A stretch of DNA of 64,000 nt from JBCBSZ01 sp039818945 (GTDB lineage: Bacteria > Actinomycetota > Acidimicrobiia > Acidimicrobiales > Poriferisodalaceae), in contig JBCBSZ010000001.1 of the NCBI GenBank assembly GCA_039818945.1, positions 62,001-126,000 on the forward strand, in the 5' to 3' direction. Every line of letters begins with the position of its first letter. The first letter of the stretch is position 1. Positions 25,876 to 33,967 of this stretch are shown one piece after another. Below the pieces are notes generated by a model. The model was given only the letters and a program-made list of their open reading frames with translations, was not told the DNA's origin and searched no databases. Both the position numbers and the translations under genes were made by a program.

Positions 25876-25933
25876 TGATCGATCGACACAAGTTCTACGG
25901 ACCGTTGCAAGTTTTGTCAATCGATCATAGAGT
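25876..25933. promoter_or_regulatory. palindromic operator and promoter between cassette 1 and its TetR gene
   Basis: TGATCGATCGACA (25876-25888) and TGTCAATCGATCA (25915-25927) are inverted with one mismatch around a 26-bp centre that also holds two CAAGTT direct repeats (25889, 25908). TTGCAA (25905-25910), a 17-bp spacer and TAGAGT (25928-25933) form a plausible promoter for the TetR gene, whose GTG follows 7 bp later. Confidence 0.6.
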
Positions 25934-25940
25934 CGAGCTC

Positions 25941-26615
25941 GTGACCGCCCCGGCCCTGAGCGACTCCGACTCGCCCGCACCGGGGCGGCGGCGCCGCAAC
26001 CGCGGCTCCGAGGTCGTGCGCGACGCGCTCGTCAACGCGGCGATGGTCGAGTTCGCGGCACACGGCTTCGACGGCGCCTCGACCCGGCGCATCGCCGAGG
26101 CGGCCGGAGCGCACCAGTCCCAGATCGCCTACCACTTCGACTCCAAGGCCGAGCTGTGGCGACGCTGCGTCTCGTTGCTGATCGACGAGCTCGACGCCGA
26201 GGTCGCCGCCGGGCTCGATCGGGTCGACCGCGACGATCCGCAGGCGGCGATGGAGGCGCTGATCCGGGGGCTCGTCCGCTTCGCCTCGACCCACCCCGAG
26301 CTCAGCCGGCTGATGATGCACGAGGGCACCACGCCCGGACCGCGCCTGGCCTGGCTGGTCGACACCAAGCTCCAGCGCCGCCACGCCACCATCGCCGCCG
26401 CCTGGCAGGAGCTGCTCGACGACGGCACCGTGGCACCGATCGACGCCGACCTCCTCTACCACTCGGTCATCGGTGCGGCGTCGCTGATCTACGCCAACGC
26501 ACCCGAGGCCGTCCTGCTCGGCATCGAGCCGGCCGACCCCGATCTGGTGCGGCGCCACGAGGACGCCCTCGTCGCGCTCTTCCTCCGCCCGACGAGCCGA
26601 ACGGGACCACCATGA
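25941..26615 (+). CDS. TetR-family regulator of cassette 1
   Basis: A 224-residue TetR protein. After a Pro/Arg-rich tail the HTH reads LVNAAMVEFAAHGFDGASTR and IAEAAGAHQSQIAYHFDSKA; the C-terminal helices include LYHSVIGAASLIYANAPEAV, as in the TetR_C (CecR-like) group. GTG 25941 is chosen because the longer reading begins inside the palindromic operator, and a promoter sits just upstream, so the message is probably leaderless. It is divergent from the VOC-monooxygenase-FAH operon and overlaps the following AhpD-like gene as ATGA. It is the likely repressor of cassette 1, relieved by a pathway compound. Confidence 0.9.
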   Translation: MTAPALSDSDSPAPGRRRRNRGSEVVRDALVNAAMVEFAAHGFDGASTRRIAEAAGAHQSQIAYHFDSKAELWRRCVSLLIDELDAEVAAGLDRVDRDDPQAAMEALIRGLVRFASTHPELSRLMMHEGTTPGPRLAWLVDTKLQRRHATIAAAWQELLDDGTVAPIDADLLYHSVIGAASLIYANAPEAVLLGIEPADPDLVRRHEDALVALFLRPTSRTGPP

Positions 26616-27163
26616 GCGACTTCGAGAACCGTCAGGACTGGGACCTCGACGCCTGGCCCGAGATGTACGGCGCGCTCAAGCAGCTCCAGGGGGTGGTCTT
26701 CCTCGCACCGCCGGGCCTCGAGCTCAACCTGATGGTCTTCACGGTGTCGAGCCTGGCGGCCGGGTGCCGGCACTGCCAGGCCCACGGTGCCTACGGCCTC
26801 GACCGCCTCGGCCTCCCGCTCAACAAGATCCAGGCGCTGTGGTCCTTCGAGACCGCCGAGGAGTTCGACGACCGCGAGCGCGCCGCCCTGCGCTTCGCCG
26901 TCGCCGCGGGCTCGACGCCCAGCGCCGTCGACGCCGACCACCACGCTGCGCTGCGAGCGCACTTCACCGACGCCGAGGCGCGCACGCTCCTGGCGGTCGT
27001 CGGGGTCGGTGGCTTCATGAACCGCTACAACGACGCGCTGGCGACGGTCACCGACGCCGAGTCGGCCGACTGGGCCGCCGCCCACCTCGGTCCGCTCGGC
27101 TGGGACCTCGGCAAGCACCACGGGGCGACGCACGAGCAGCGGTCGGGCCCGCCCGGCTCGTGA
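26612..27163 (+). CDS. carboxymuconolactone decarboxylase / AhpD-like protein
   Basis: A 183-residue all-helical CMD-family protein. The redox motif CRHCQAHG (C-x2-C with following His) lies near residue 52, as in AhpD-type alkylhydroperoxidases, not the CxxC-less true carboxymuconolactone decarboxylases. LALLAVVGVGGFMNRYND-type helices follow (here LLAVVGVGGFMNRYNDALAT). The ATG overlaps the TetR stop, so it is translated with the repressor. It may detoxify peroxides formed by the oxygenases of the neighbouring cassette; that link is inferred from position. Confidence 0.88.
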   Translation: MSDFENRQDWDLDAWPEMYGALKQLQGVVFLAPPGLELNLMVFTVSSLAAGCRHCQAHGAYGLDRLGLPLNKIQALWSFETAEEFDDRERAALRFAVAAGSTPSAVDADHHAALRAHFTDAEARTLLAVVGVGGFMNRYNDALATVTDAESADWAAAHLGPLGWDLGKHHGATHEQRSGPPGS

Positions 27164-27232
27164 CCGGCCGGACCTGACCCTGCCCTGACCTGCGGCCGCC
27201 GCGCCGACCTCGTCGACCGGTACGTTCCGGCG

Positions 27233-28555
27233 ATGCCGGAGCAGGTCGACCTCGCGATCGTCGGCGGGACGGTGGTCCCGTGCGACGGATCCCCACCCGA
27301 GCTCGGCTCGGTGCTCGTCGACGGTGGTGTGATCGACGGGGTGGTCGCGCCGGACGGGCCGGTCGACGCGCGCCGCACGATCGACGCCTCGGGCTCGGCG
27401 GTGCTGCCCGGCTTCGTCGACTCCCACACCCACATCGCGTCGAACCTGCTGCTGCGAGGGCTGCTCGAGGACACCGAGCTGTTCGCCTGGCTCGACACGA
27501 TGTGGAAGCTCAAGCAGAACTTCGATCACGAGACCCTCTACTGGGCGAGCTTGTGCGGGCTGGTCGAGATGGCGAGGTCGGGGATCACCTGCTTCAACGA
27601 GCACTTCGACGCCTATGCCGTCACGCCGCAGGTCCGAGCGCTCGACGAGATCGGTCTGCGGGCGACGCTCGGGTACGGGTTCGCCGACGGCGGGGTGTAC
27701 GCCGACGTGGCCGACTGGTCGTGGGCGGCGCTGGACGACTTCGACGCCGCGAGCGCCGGCGCTGCGGGCATCGACGGCGACCGGGTGCGCTTGGCGCTGT
27801 CGCCGCACGCCCCGTATTCCTGCAGCGAGCCGATGTGGCGGGCCGTGCGGGAACTGGCCGACGACCGGGGCCTGCCGATCCACACCCACGTCGCCGAGGG
27901 CAACCGCGAGGCGGCGTTCATGGCCGAGACGCACGGCCAGACCACCGTCGAGTGGCTGGACTCGATCGGGTTCCTCGGCCCCGACGTCACCGCCGCGCAC
28001 TGCAGCCGGCTCACCGGCCACGACATCGAGCTGCTCGCCGAGCACGACGTGAAGGTCGCCCACTGCCCGGTCTGCAACGCCAAGCTCGTGTCGGGGACGA
28101 TGGACCTGCGCGGCCTGCGCGACGCCGGGGTGACGGTCGGGCTCGCCACCGACGGCCCGGCCAGCCACAACACCCTGGACACGTTCCAGGAGATGAAGTT
28201 CGCCGCGATCACGCACAAGCAGCACACCGGCGACCCGACCTTCCTGACCACCGGCGAGGTGCTGCAGATGGCGACCGGCGGGTCGGCGGTCGCCATGCAC
28301 CGACCGGAGCTCGGCGGACTGGCCGCAGGTGCGCCGGCCGACCTGACGGTCGTCGACCTCGGTGGTCCGCACGTGGCTCCCGTCTACGACGTCGAGGCCG
28401 CCCTGGTCTACGGGACCCGCGCCGACGACGTCACCCACACGATCGTCGGCGGCGAGCCCGTCCTCGACGGCGGCGAGGTGGTCGGGGTCGACGAGGAGCG
28501 CATCGTGGCCCGCTTCCGCGAGCACGCGCTCGCGTTGCGCGACCGCTCGCTCTGA
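27233..28555 (+). CDS. amidohydrolase (SAH/MTA deaminase, TrzA/AtzA-type)
   Basis: A 440-residue TIM-barrel metallohydrolase. The metal-binding H-x-H is FVDSHTHIASN near 64-66, the next histidine is in LPIHTHVAEGNREA, then TAAHCSRL, and the conserved Asp is in GLATDGPASHN near 303. Family members deaminate nucleoside-like compounds or triazines, or act as chlorohydrolases. The composite small domain (VGGTVVPCDGSP and the C-terminal GAPADLTVVDL) is complete. It has its own ATG after a 69-bp gap and is convergent with the D-aminoacylase-like gene; a hairpin covers both stops. The substrate is not identifiable. Confidence 0.9.
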   Translation: MPEQVDLAIVGGTVVPCDGSPPELGSVLVDGGVIDGVVAPDGPVDARRTIDASGSAVLPGFVDSHTHIASNLLLRGLLEDTELFAWLDTMWKLKQNFDHETLYWASLCGLVEMARSGITCFNEHFDAYAVTPQVRALDEIGLRATLGYGFADGGVYADVADWSWAALDDFDAASAGAAGIDGDRVRLALSPHAPYSCSEPMWRAVRELADDRGLPIHTHVAEGNREAAFMAETHGQTTVEWLDSIGFLGPDVTAAHCSRLTGHDIELLAEHDVKVAHCPVCNAKLVSGTMDLRGLRDAGVTVGLATDGPASHNTLDTFQEMKFAAITHKQHTGDPTFLTTGEVLQMATGGSAVAMHRPELGGLAAGAPADLTVVDLGGPHVAPVYDVEAALVYGTRADDVTHTIVGGEPVLDGGEVVGVDEERIVARFREHALALRDRSL

Positions 28556-28574
28556 GGCCGCTGACGGCGCTCAG
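28552..28574. terminator. bidirectional hairpin at convergent amidohydrolase genes
   Basis: CTGAGGCCG (28552-28560) pairs with CGGCGCTCAG (28565-28574) with one bulge and a 4-nt loop. The stem contains the stop codons of both convergent genes, so it probably serves as a shared terminator. Confidence 0.45.
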
Positions 28575-30241
28575 CCGCCGCGCACGAGTCGGCCGGGGAG
28601 AGCGCCGGTGTGCTCACCGTGCTCGTGGGTCACCTCGCCGGCGCACACGGTCGCCCGATAGCCGTCGGCCCGCTGGATGAAGCGCTTCCCGCCCGCAGGC
28701 AGGTCCCAGACCATCTCCGGGTCGTGGAGCCGGAGCGCGTCGTGATCGATCACGTTGAGGTCGGCGCGCAGCCCCGGGGCGACCAGCCCGCGGTCGGCCA
28801 TGCCGTAGGTGAGGGCGGTGTCGCGGGTCATCTTGTGGACGATCTGCTCGACGCTCATCAGCGGGCCACGGGTCCGGTCGCGTCCGAAGTAGGCCAGCAT
28901 GTACGTGGGGACCGAGGCGTCGCAGAGGACCCCGCAGTGGGCGCCGCCGTCGGAGAGCCCGAACACCGTCTCGGGCGCCTCGATCATCTCGCGCTGCCCC
29001 TCGAGGTCGCCCGGGTAGCGGCCGAACAGGTGGAGCAGCGGACGACCATCGGCGAGCGCGTCCATGAGGGCCTCGCGGGGATCGATGCCTTGGCGGGCCG
29101 CGATGCCGGCGACCGAGTCGTCGTCGGACGGCTCGTAGCTGAGGTCGGGTGGCAGCACGTACATGAGCGAGTAGTCGGAGACGATGCGGTTGGCCTCGGC
29201 GAAGCGGGGCGCGGTCGGCTCGTCGGCGAGGATGCGGGCGCGGAGCTCCGGGTCGCGCAGACGGCGGCGCTGCTCGTCGACCGGCAGCGATGCGATCTTC
29301 CGGTACGAGGGGAACCGGCGGAGCGGGTTGATCGTCCCCTCCAGGGTCATGAGGAGCGACGCCGGTCGGGCGCCGACCTGCGGACGGAGGCTGCCGCCGC
29401 TCCGCTCGATGTCGTGGGCGAGCGAGAACAGCGCGTCGCGGGTGACGGTCGCGGCGAGCACGGTGACCGGCCGGCCGCTGCGCCGGGCCAGCTCGGCGAT
29501 CCACGCCCGCTCGCCCGGATCGTCGACGTGGTCGGTGATGATCTCGACGGTGCCGTGGCCGAGCCCGGCGAACGCGTCGCCGATGCCGAGCATCTCGTCG
29601 GCCGCGGCGTTCGTGCCGGGGACGAGGTTCCCGTCGGCGTCGCGGTGACCGAAGAACCGGGAGGTCGAGAACCCGAGCGCACCGGCCTCCAGCGCCTCGC
29701 GGGTCAGACGGGCCATCTCGGCGATGTCGTCGGCGGTCGCGTCGTCGTAGCACCGGTCGCCCATCACGTAGTGGCGGATCGCGACGTGCGGGACCTGGGT
29801 GCCGACGTCCATGACGTACGGGGTGTCGATCACGTCGAGGTACTCGGCGAAGGTCTCCCAGCCCCACGGGATGCCCTCGTGCAGGGCGCTGCCGGGGATG
29901 TCCTCGACGCTCTCCATCAGCTTGACGAGCGCGTCCTCGGTGCCGGGCCGGACCGGGGCGAAGCCGACGCCGCAGTTGCCGGCCACGACGGTCGTGACAC
30001 CGTGCCAACTGCTCGGCGTCACGAGCTTGTCCCAGCAGAACTGGCCGTCGTAGTGGGTGTGGATGTCGACGAAGCCGGGGGTCACCAGCGCGCCGTCGGC
30101 GTCGAGCTCGCGACGCCCGGACGCCTCGACCACGCCGACGTGGGTGATCACGCCGTCATCGACCGCCACGTCGGCGTGACGTCGTGGCGCTCCGGAGCCG
30201 TCCACCACGGCGCCGCCACGGATCACCAGCTCGTGCGTCAT
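28571..30241 (-). CDS. N-acyl-D-amino-acid deacylase family amidohydrolase
   Basis: A 556-residue amidohydrolase of the D-aminoacylase group. It opens HELVIRGGAVVDGSGAPRRH, has the metal motif FVDIHTHYDGQFCWD and WHGVTTVVAGNCGVGFAPVR, the characteristic cysteine block of N-acyl-D-glutamate/D-aspartate deacylases, and ends with a VFGLSDGGAHCGVLCDAS active-site Asp and GLRADLNVIDHD. Length is normal. Such enzymes hydrolyse N-acyl-D-amino acids or act on related amides. It is transcribed alone or after the thioesterase gene 70 bp upstream. Actual substrate unknown. Confidence 0.9.
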   Translation of the reverse strand: MTHELVIRGGAVVDGSGAPRRHADVAVDDGVITHVGVVEASGRRELDADGALVTPGFVDIHTHYDGQFCWDKLVTPSSWHGVTTVVAGNCGVGFAPVRPGTEDALVKLMESVEDIPGSALHEGIPWGWETFAEYLDVIDTPYVMDVGTQVPHVAIRHYVMGDRCYDDATADDIAEMARLTREALEAGALGFSTSRFFGHRDADGNLVPGTNAAADEMLGIGDAFAGLGHGTVEIITDHVDDPGERAWIAELARRSGRPVTVLAATVTRDALFSLAHDIERSGGSLRPQVGARPASLLMTLEGTINPLRRFPSYRKIASLPVDEQRRRLRDPELRARILADEPTAPRFAEANRIVSDYSLMYVLPPDLSYEPSDDDSVAGIAARQGIDPREALMDALADGRPLLHLFGRYPGDLEGQREMIEAPETVFGLSDGGAHCGVLCDASVPTYMLAYFGRDRTRGPLMSVEQIVHKMTRDTALTYGMADRGLVAPGLRADLNVIDHDALRLHDPEMVWDLPAGGKRFIQRADGYRATVCAGEVTHEHGEHTGALPGRLVRGG

Positions 30242-30311
30242 GTCCCGACCCCCTCGCGTCCCGCGCTCGATGCTCCCAGGTGCGAGCGAGTCGCCACTAG
30301 TCCCGAGGCGC

Positions 30312-31145
30312 TCAGCCCTCCGGAGAGGGCAACGGTTCGCCCGGCATGAGCGCCGAGAGCTGGCGGGCCTGACCGAGCAGGCGGCCGTCGCGGGTCCACG
30401 CCTCGGTCTCGGTGTCGACGTAGCCGCCCGCGTTGATCTTGGACGTGTTGGTCATGGCCACGAAGTCGTCGAGCGGATCGTCCAGCGTGGCGAACAGGTG
30501 GTAGGTGATGTCGATCGTGCTCGCCATCATCAGCGGCCCGGGCAGCATCATCACCGGAGGCGGCCAGGCGTCGAGCAGCGCGACCAGCAGGGGGAGATCG
30601 ACCGGCGTGTGGTCGGCCGGCCGGATCCAGCCCGACACCTCCGCCCGGTCGAGGTCCTGGGGTGGGAACCCGCCGACCGTGTAGCGCGTGTCGTAGCGGG
30701 ACCGGATCATGAGCGGGTCGGGCCACGCCTCCGACCCGAGCGCCTCCGGTGGCGGGAAGTCGGGGGCGGGGTGATCGATGTGATCGGGGCCCGCCTCCCG
30801 ATCGGCGGCGACGACGCCGCGGGCGATGGCGACCAGGCGGTCCTCGGCGGCGAGCTCGGCGTCGACGACGGTCGCCGATCGCCCGTCGCGCCGCACCGCG
30901 GTCGTGAGCGTCGCCGGGCCGGGCAGCGCCGGTCGCAGCAGGTGGACCGTCAGCGAGCGGAGGTGGCGGGCATCGTCGTGGGTGGCGCGCTCGGCGGCGA
31001 TCGCGGCCTGGGCGAGCATGGCGGAGACGTAGCCACCGTTCGCGCCGGGGCCGACCGACCACCGGTCCGAGATGGTCGCGGTGAACCGGCCGTCGCCGAC
31101 CGGCATCAGCGCGGTGTCGGTGTGGAACTCGCCCGGGCTCGACAT
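30312..31145 (-). CDS. TesB-like acyl-CoA thioesterase (double hot-dog)
   Basis: A 277-residue thioesterase-superfamily protein with two hot-dog halves. WSVGPGANGGYVSAMLAQA is the N-terminal hot-dog helix with the conserved GGY, followed by LRSLTVHLLRPALPG. The second half includes ASTIDITYHLFATLDDPLDD and VDTETEAWTRDGRLLGQARQ, matching the TesB C-terminal helix region. Members hydrolyse acyl-CoA thioesters. ATG 31145 is preferred over GTG 31163. It lies among catabolic genes and may release CoA from pathway acids. Confidence 0.88.
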   Translation of the reverse strand: MSSPGEFHTDTALMPVGDGRFTATISDRWSVGPGANGGYVSAMLAQAAIAAERATHDDARHLRSLTVHLLRPALPGPATLTTAVRRDGRSATVVDAELAAEDRLVAIARGVVAADREAGPDHIDHPAPDFPPPEALGSEAWPDPLMIRSRYDTRYTVGGFPPQDLDRAEVSGWIRPADHTPVDLPLLVALLDAWPPPVMMLPGPLMMASTIDITYHLFATLDDPLDDFVAMTNTSKINAGGYVDTETEAWTRDGRLLGQARQLSALMPGEPLPSPEG

Positions 31146-31196
31146 CGCGCCATCAGACCGCACCGGCGGATCCCGACGACAATCGAGCGAAGGCGG

Positions 31197-31709
31197 TCAG
31201 GTCGCGGTGAGGGCGGCGCGCATCGTCTCGGTCATGTGCGGGAGCTGCCGCAGCTTGAGGTTCTCCAGGATCTGCTGGAGGTGGTCGCGATCGTGGTACG
31301 GCCACTCGGCGACGAAGTCGCCGGCCGTGAACCGGCGGCCGTCGGCGAACGTGCCGACGGCGACGAGCTCGGACGGCGTCAGCGACCGGAGCAACCGGAC
31401 CGACGCCTCGCGCTCCGACCGGAGCTCGTCGAGGAGGTCGGCGAGCGGTTCGGCGGCGAAGTCGCGGGCGTTGATGGCATCCCACGGACGGAACGGAGCG
31501 ATCCGACCGTCGGCGCGGGCGATGGCGACGATCCGGTCGCGGAAGGCGTCACCGTCGCAGGCGATCAGGTGGCCGATGACCTCGAGCACGCACCACTCAC
31601 CCGGCTCCGGACGCTCCCGCAGCGCGGCGCCGTCGACCGGCGCCAGCAGGGCGCCGAGCACGTCGGGCAGGCTGGTCAGCGCAGCCTCGATCTCGGCCGT
31701 CCCGGTCAC
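31197..31709 (-). CDS. DinB family protein
   Basis: A 170-residue four-helix DinB protein. Candidate metal-ligand histidines are in EWCVLEVIGHLIACDGDAF (about 39-57) and FVAEWPYHDRDHLQQILENL near 140, the usual H-x3-D-H pattern. The GTG start at 31709 overlaps the stop of the phytanoyl-CoA dioxygenase-like gene as GTGA, so translation is coupled; upstream in-frame sequence lies within that gene. DinB proteins include thiol-dependent transferases and many uncharacterised members. No substrate indicated. Confidence 0.85.
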   Translation of the reverse strand: MTGTAEIEAALTSLPDVLGALLAPVDGAALRERPEPGEWCVLEVIGHLIACDGDAFRDRIVAIARADGRIAPFRPWDAINARDFAAEPLADLLDELRSEREASVRLLRSLTPSELVAVGTFADGRRFTAGDFVAEWPYHDRDHLQQILENLKLRQLPHMTETMRAALTAT

Positions 31710-32635
31710 CGGTCGAGGCCCCATCCGGCCCGCAGCTCGCTGACCGGCGTCGCTGGACGATCGTGGCGGACATGGCCGGGCGGCCGCTCGCCCATCCACC
31801 GTTCGTCGATCGGGTCGTCGGTCGGCTGGAAGCGGACGTCGCAGCTCAGCCGGTGACGGGTCGTGAGGTTGGTCGTCGAGGCGTGCAGCGTCCGCATGCC
31901 GAAGAGCACGACGTCGCCGGCCCGGAACTCGGCCGTGGCCCAGGTGCCGCCGAACTCGTCGGTCACGTCGAACGGCTCGGTCGTGAACCACCCGTCGATG
32001 TTGTCCCGGTCGACGTCCACCCGGCCGTACGTCTCGCGCAACCGCGCGTAGCCGTCGAGACGGTGCGAGGCCGGCACGATCGCGAGCGTGCCGTCCCGCG
32101 GGGTGAGATCACCGATCGGGATCCAGGTCGTCGTCAGCCGGGTCGAGCCGGCACCCATGTAGACCACGTCCATGTGGGCGCCGGTCATGCGTCCGGTCGA
32201 GACGGTGCGCAGCCACTTGTGGTCGAAGGTGGTGACCTCAGCGCCGAGCAGTCGACCCAGCACCGCGAACAGCTCGTCGGCCTCCAGGGTCGCCAGCACG
32301 TCGCGGTGGTGGGTGACCGGCCGGTGCCCCATGAGCGGGACGTCGACGTCGGGGTCACCGATCTCCAGGTCGAGGTGGTCCGACGACGGCGCCAGCGCGC
32401 CCGCCTCGGCCAGCAGGCCGGCGACGTGGCGTCGTGCGGCGAGGACGACCTCGCGGGGGATCACCCCGCGCAGCAACAGGTAGCCGTCGCTCGCGAAGCG
32501 GTCGCGCAGGGCGTCGGCGTCGTCGAGCAACTCGGTCGACTCCCTCAGCACCCCGAGGCGCTCCGTTGGCCAGTCGACGTCGACGGAGCCGAAGCGCACC
32601 GGCACCGGTCCCCGCGACGTCTCGGTCGTGCTCAT
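31706..32635 (-). CDS. phytanoyl-CoA dioxygenase family protein (Fe/2-oxoglutarate)
   Basis: A 309-residue PhyH-fold oxygenase. It has FASDGYLLLRGVIPREVVLA near the N-terminus and iron ligands H154 and D156 (TGAHMDVVYMG) plus H251 (MRTLHASTTN), with R262 for 2-oxoglutarate. The layout is complete, so it should be an active Fe(II)/2-oxoglutarate hydroxylase acting on a small or CoA-linked substrate. It overlaps the DinB gene by 4 nt and follows the cassette-2 TetR gene by 34 bp in the same direction, so it could be on the TetR transcript. A second, dissimilar PhyH gene lies at 37.4 kb. Confidence 0.9.
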   Translation of the reverse strand: MSTTETSRGPVPVRFGSVDVDWPTERLGVLRESTELLDDADALRDRFASDGYLLLRGVIPREVVLAARRHVAGLLAEAGALAPSSDHLDLEIGDPDVDVPLMGHRPVTHHRDVLATLEADELFAVLGRLLGAEVTTFDHKWLRTVSTGRMTGAHMDVVYMGAGSTRLTTTWIPIGDLTPRDGTLAIVPASHRLDGYARLRETYGRVDVDRDNIDGWFTTEPFDVTDEFGGTWATAEFRAGDVVLFGMRTLHASTTNLTTRHRLSCDVRFQPTDDPIDERWMGERPPGHVRHDRPATPVSELRAGWGLDR

Positions 32636-32669
32636 GCGACGAGCCTATGGCGACACCGGCGACCGCCCG

Positions 32670-33320
32670 TCAGGCGTTCTCGTCGAGCTCCGCGGCACCG
32701 GCGACCCCGAGGCCGGCGAGCTCCTTCGCCTCGTCGTTGGGGAGACCCAACGACCGGAGCAACTGCGTGACGACGCCGGCGACGTAGCCGTCGTCGAGCC
32801 CACGGTCGACGAGGTGACGGCAGGCGAGCAGGATCGCCCCGACCACGACGTCGACGGCCGGCTCCTCGGCGTCGACCTCGAACCGTCCGGTGACGACCCC
32901 CTCGGCGAGGTCGGCGCGGAGGTGGTCGACGATGCCGCCGTGCAGGAGGGCGCGCTGCACCGCGTCGAGCCGGAGCACCACCCGGAGCTGATCGGGCCGG
33001 ACGGCGGCTCGCCGCAGCGCCAGCGCCGTGATGGTGGCGAACCGCTGCGCCGGATCGGCGACGTCGACCCGGTCCGCGCTCTCGGCCGCGAACGCCGCGA
33101 GGACCTCGGGCACGACCGCCTCGACCAGGGCGTCGCGATCCTCGAAGTAGTTGTAGAAGGTGCCGTTCGAGACGCCGGCGCGGGTCGAGACGTCGCTGAC
33201 GCTGAACCCCTCGCCCCGCTCGGCGATGACGTCGATCGCGGCGTCGAGGAGCACCCGCCGGGTCCGCTCCTTCTTCCTGTACCCCCTCGTCCGGGGCTGC
33301 TCGGTCGTCGTCCGTGCCAC
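32670..33320 (-). CDS. TetR-family regulator of cassette 2
   Basis: A 216-residue TetR protein. It starts with a basic tail (ARTTTEQPRTRGYRKKERTR), the HTH is LLDAAIDVIAERGEGFSVSD then VSTRAGVSNGTFYNYFEDRD, and the C-terminal domain includes VVVGAILLACRHLVDRGLDD. GTG 33320 is chosen because the longer frame runs through the palindromic operator. It is divergent from the VOC-SDR-monooxygenase-FAH operon; the 40-bp palindrome between them is the probable binding site. It likely represses both itself and cassette 2. Confidence 0.9.
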   Translation of the reverse strand: MARTTTEQPRTRGYRKKERTRRVLLDAAIDVIAERGEGFSVSDVSTRAGVSNGTFYNYFEDRDALVEAVVPEVLAAFAAESADRVDVADPAQRFATITALALRRAAVRPDQLRVVLRLDAVQRALLHGGIVDHLRADLAEGVVTGRFEVDAEEPAVDVVVGAILLACRHLVDRGLDDGYVAGVVTQLLRSLGLPNDEAKELAGLGVAGAAELDENA

Positions 33321-33337
33321 GGCACGAGCATACCTCA

Positions 33338-33377
33338 GGGTTGACAGAGTCTTCAATATTGAGAAGAGTGTCAATCC
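33338..33377. promoter_or_regulatory. 40-bp palindromic operator of cassette 2
   Basis: The dyad is centred at 33357/33358 on TCAATATTGA, with outer arms GGGTTGACA and TGTCAATCC. TTGACA at 33341 (plus) and at 33374-33369 (minus) could be -35 elements for the two divergent genes, so a bound repressor would cover both promoters. GAGGAG for the VOC gene lies downstream. Confidence 0.7.
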
Positions 33378-33400
33378 TGACGACCCGAGGAGCTCGCACC

Positions 33401-33964
33401 ATGACCGGATCCGCCACCCCACGGCTGAGGCTCAGCCACACGACGATCGCCGTCCGCGACCTCGGGGCCATGCTCGGCTTCTACTGCGACGTCCTCGGCT
33501 TCCACGTGACGAACCGGGGCACCGCAGGACCCGACGGCGGCGAGATGGCCTTCATCTCCCAGGACCCTGCCGAGCACCACCAGATCGTCTTCATCGAGGG
33601 GCTCCCGACCGGTGAGCACCAGTTCGTCCTGGCCGATCACCTCGCCTTCCGCACCGACGACCTCGCCGGGCTGCGGGCGCTCGGTGCTCGCCTCGACGAT
33701 GCGGGCGTCGAGGGCGTGATCCCCATCTCGCACGGCAACGCCTGGTCGCTGTACTTCACCGACCCCGAGGGCAACGGCCTCGAGTGCTTCGTCGACTCAC
33801 CGTTCCACGTCGCCCAGCCGTTCGCCGACGGCCTCGACCTCGGCGCGAGCGACGAGGAGATCGAGGCGACCACCCGGGCGCGCCTCGAGGACGAACCCGA
33901 GTTCCAGCCGATGGCGGACTGGCGGAGCGGGTTCGAAGCCCGGCTCAGCGGATCGGCGGGCTGA
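33401..33964 (+). CDS. single-domain extradiol-dioxygenase-like VOC protein (cassette 2)
   Basis: A 187-residue VOC protein. LRLSHTTIAVRDLGAMLGFY gives the first His, FVLADHLAFRTDDLAGLRAL the second, and DPEGNGLECFVDSPFHVAQP the Glu. The C-terminal tail (EFQPMADWRSGFEARL) resembles that of catechol 2,3-dioxygenase-like proteins and is longer than in glyoxalases. GAGGAG at 33388-33393 precedes ATG 33401. It is the first gene of the four-gene operon divergent from TetR. It is related in layout to the VOC gene at 25.3 kb; both probably cleave or rearrange an oxygenated aromatic or enol. Confidence 0.88.
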   Translation: MTGSATPRLRLSHTTIAVRDLGAMLGFYCDVLGFHVTNRGTAGPDGGEMAFISQDPAEHHQIVFIEGLPTGEHQFVLADHLAFRTDDLAGLRALGARLDDAGVEGVIPISHGNAWSLYFTDPEGNGLECFVDSPFHVAQPFADGLDLGASDEEIEATTRARLEDEPEFQPMADWRSGFEARLSGSAG

Positions 33965-33967
33965 GCC

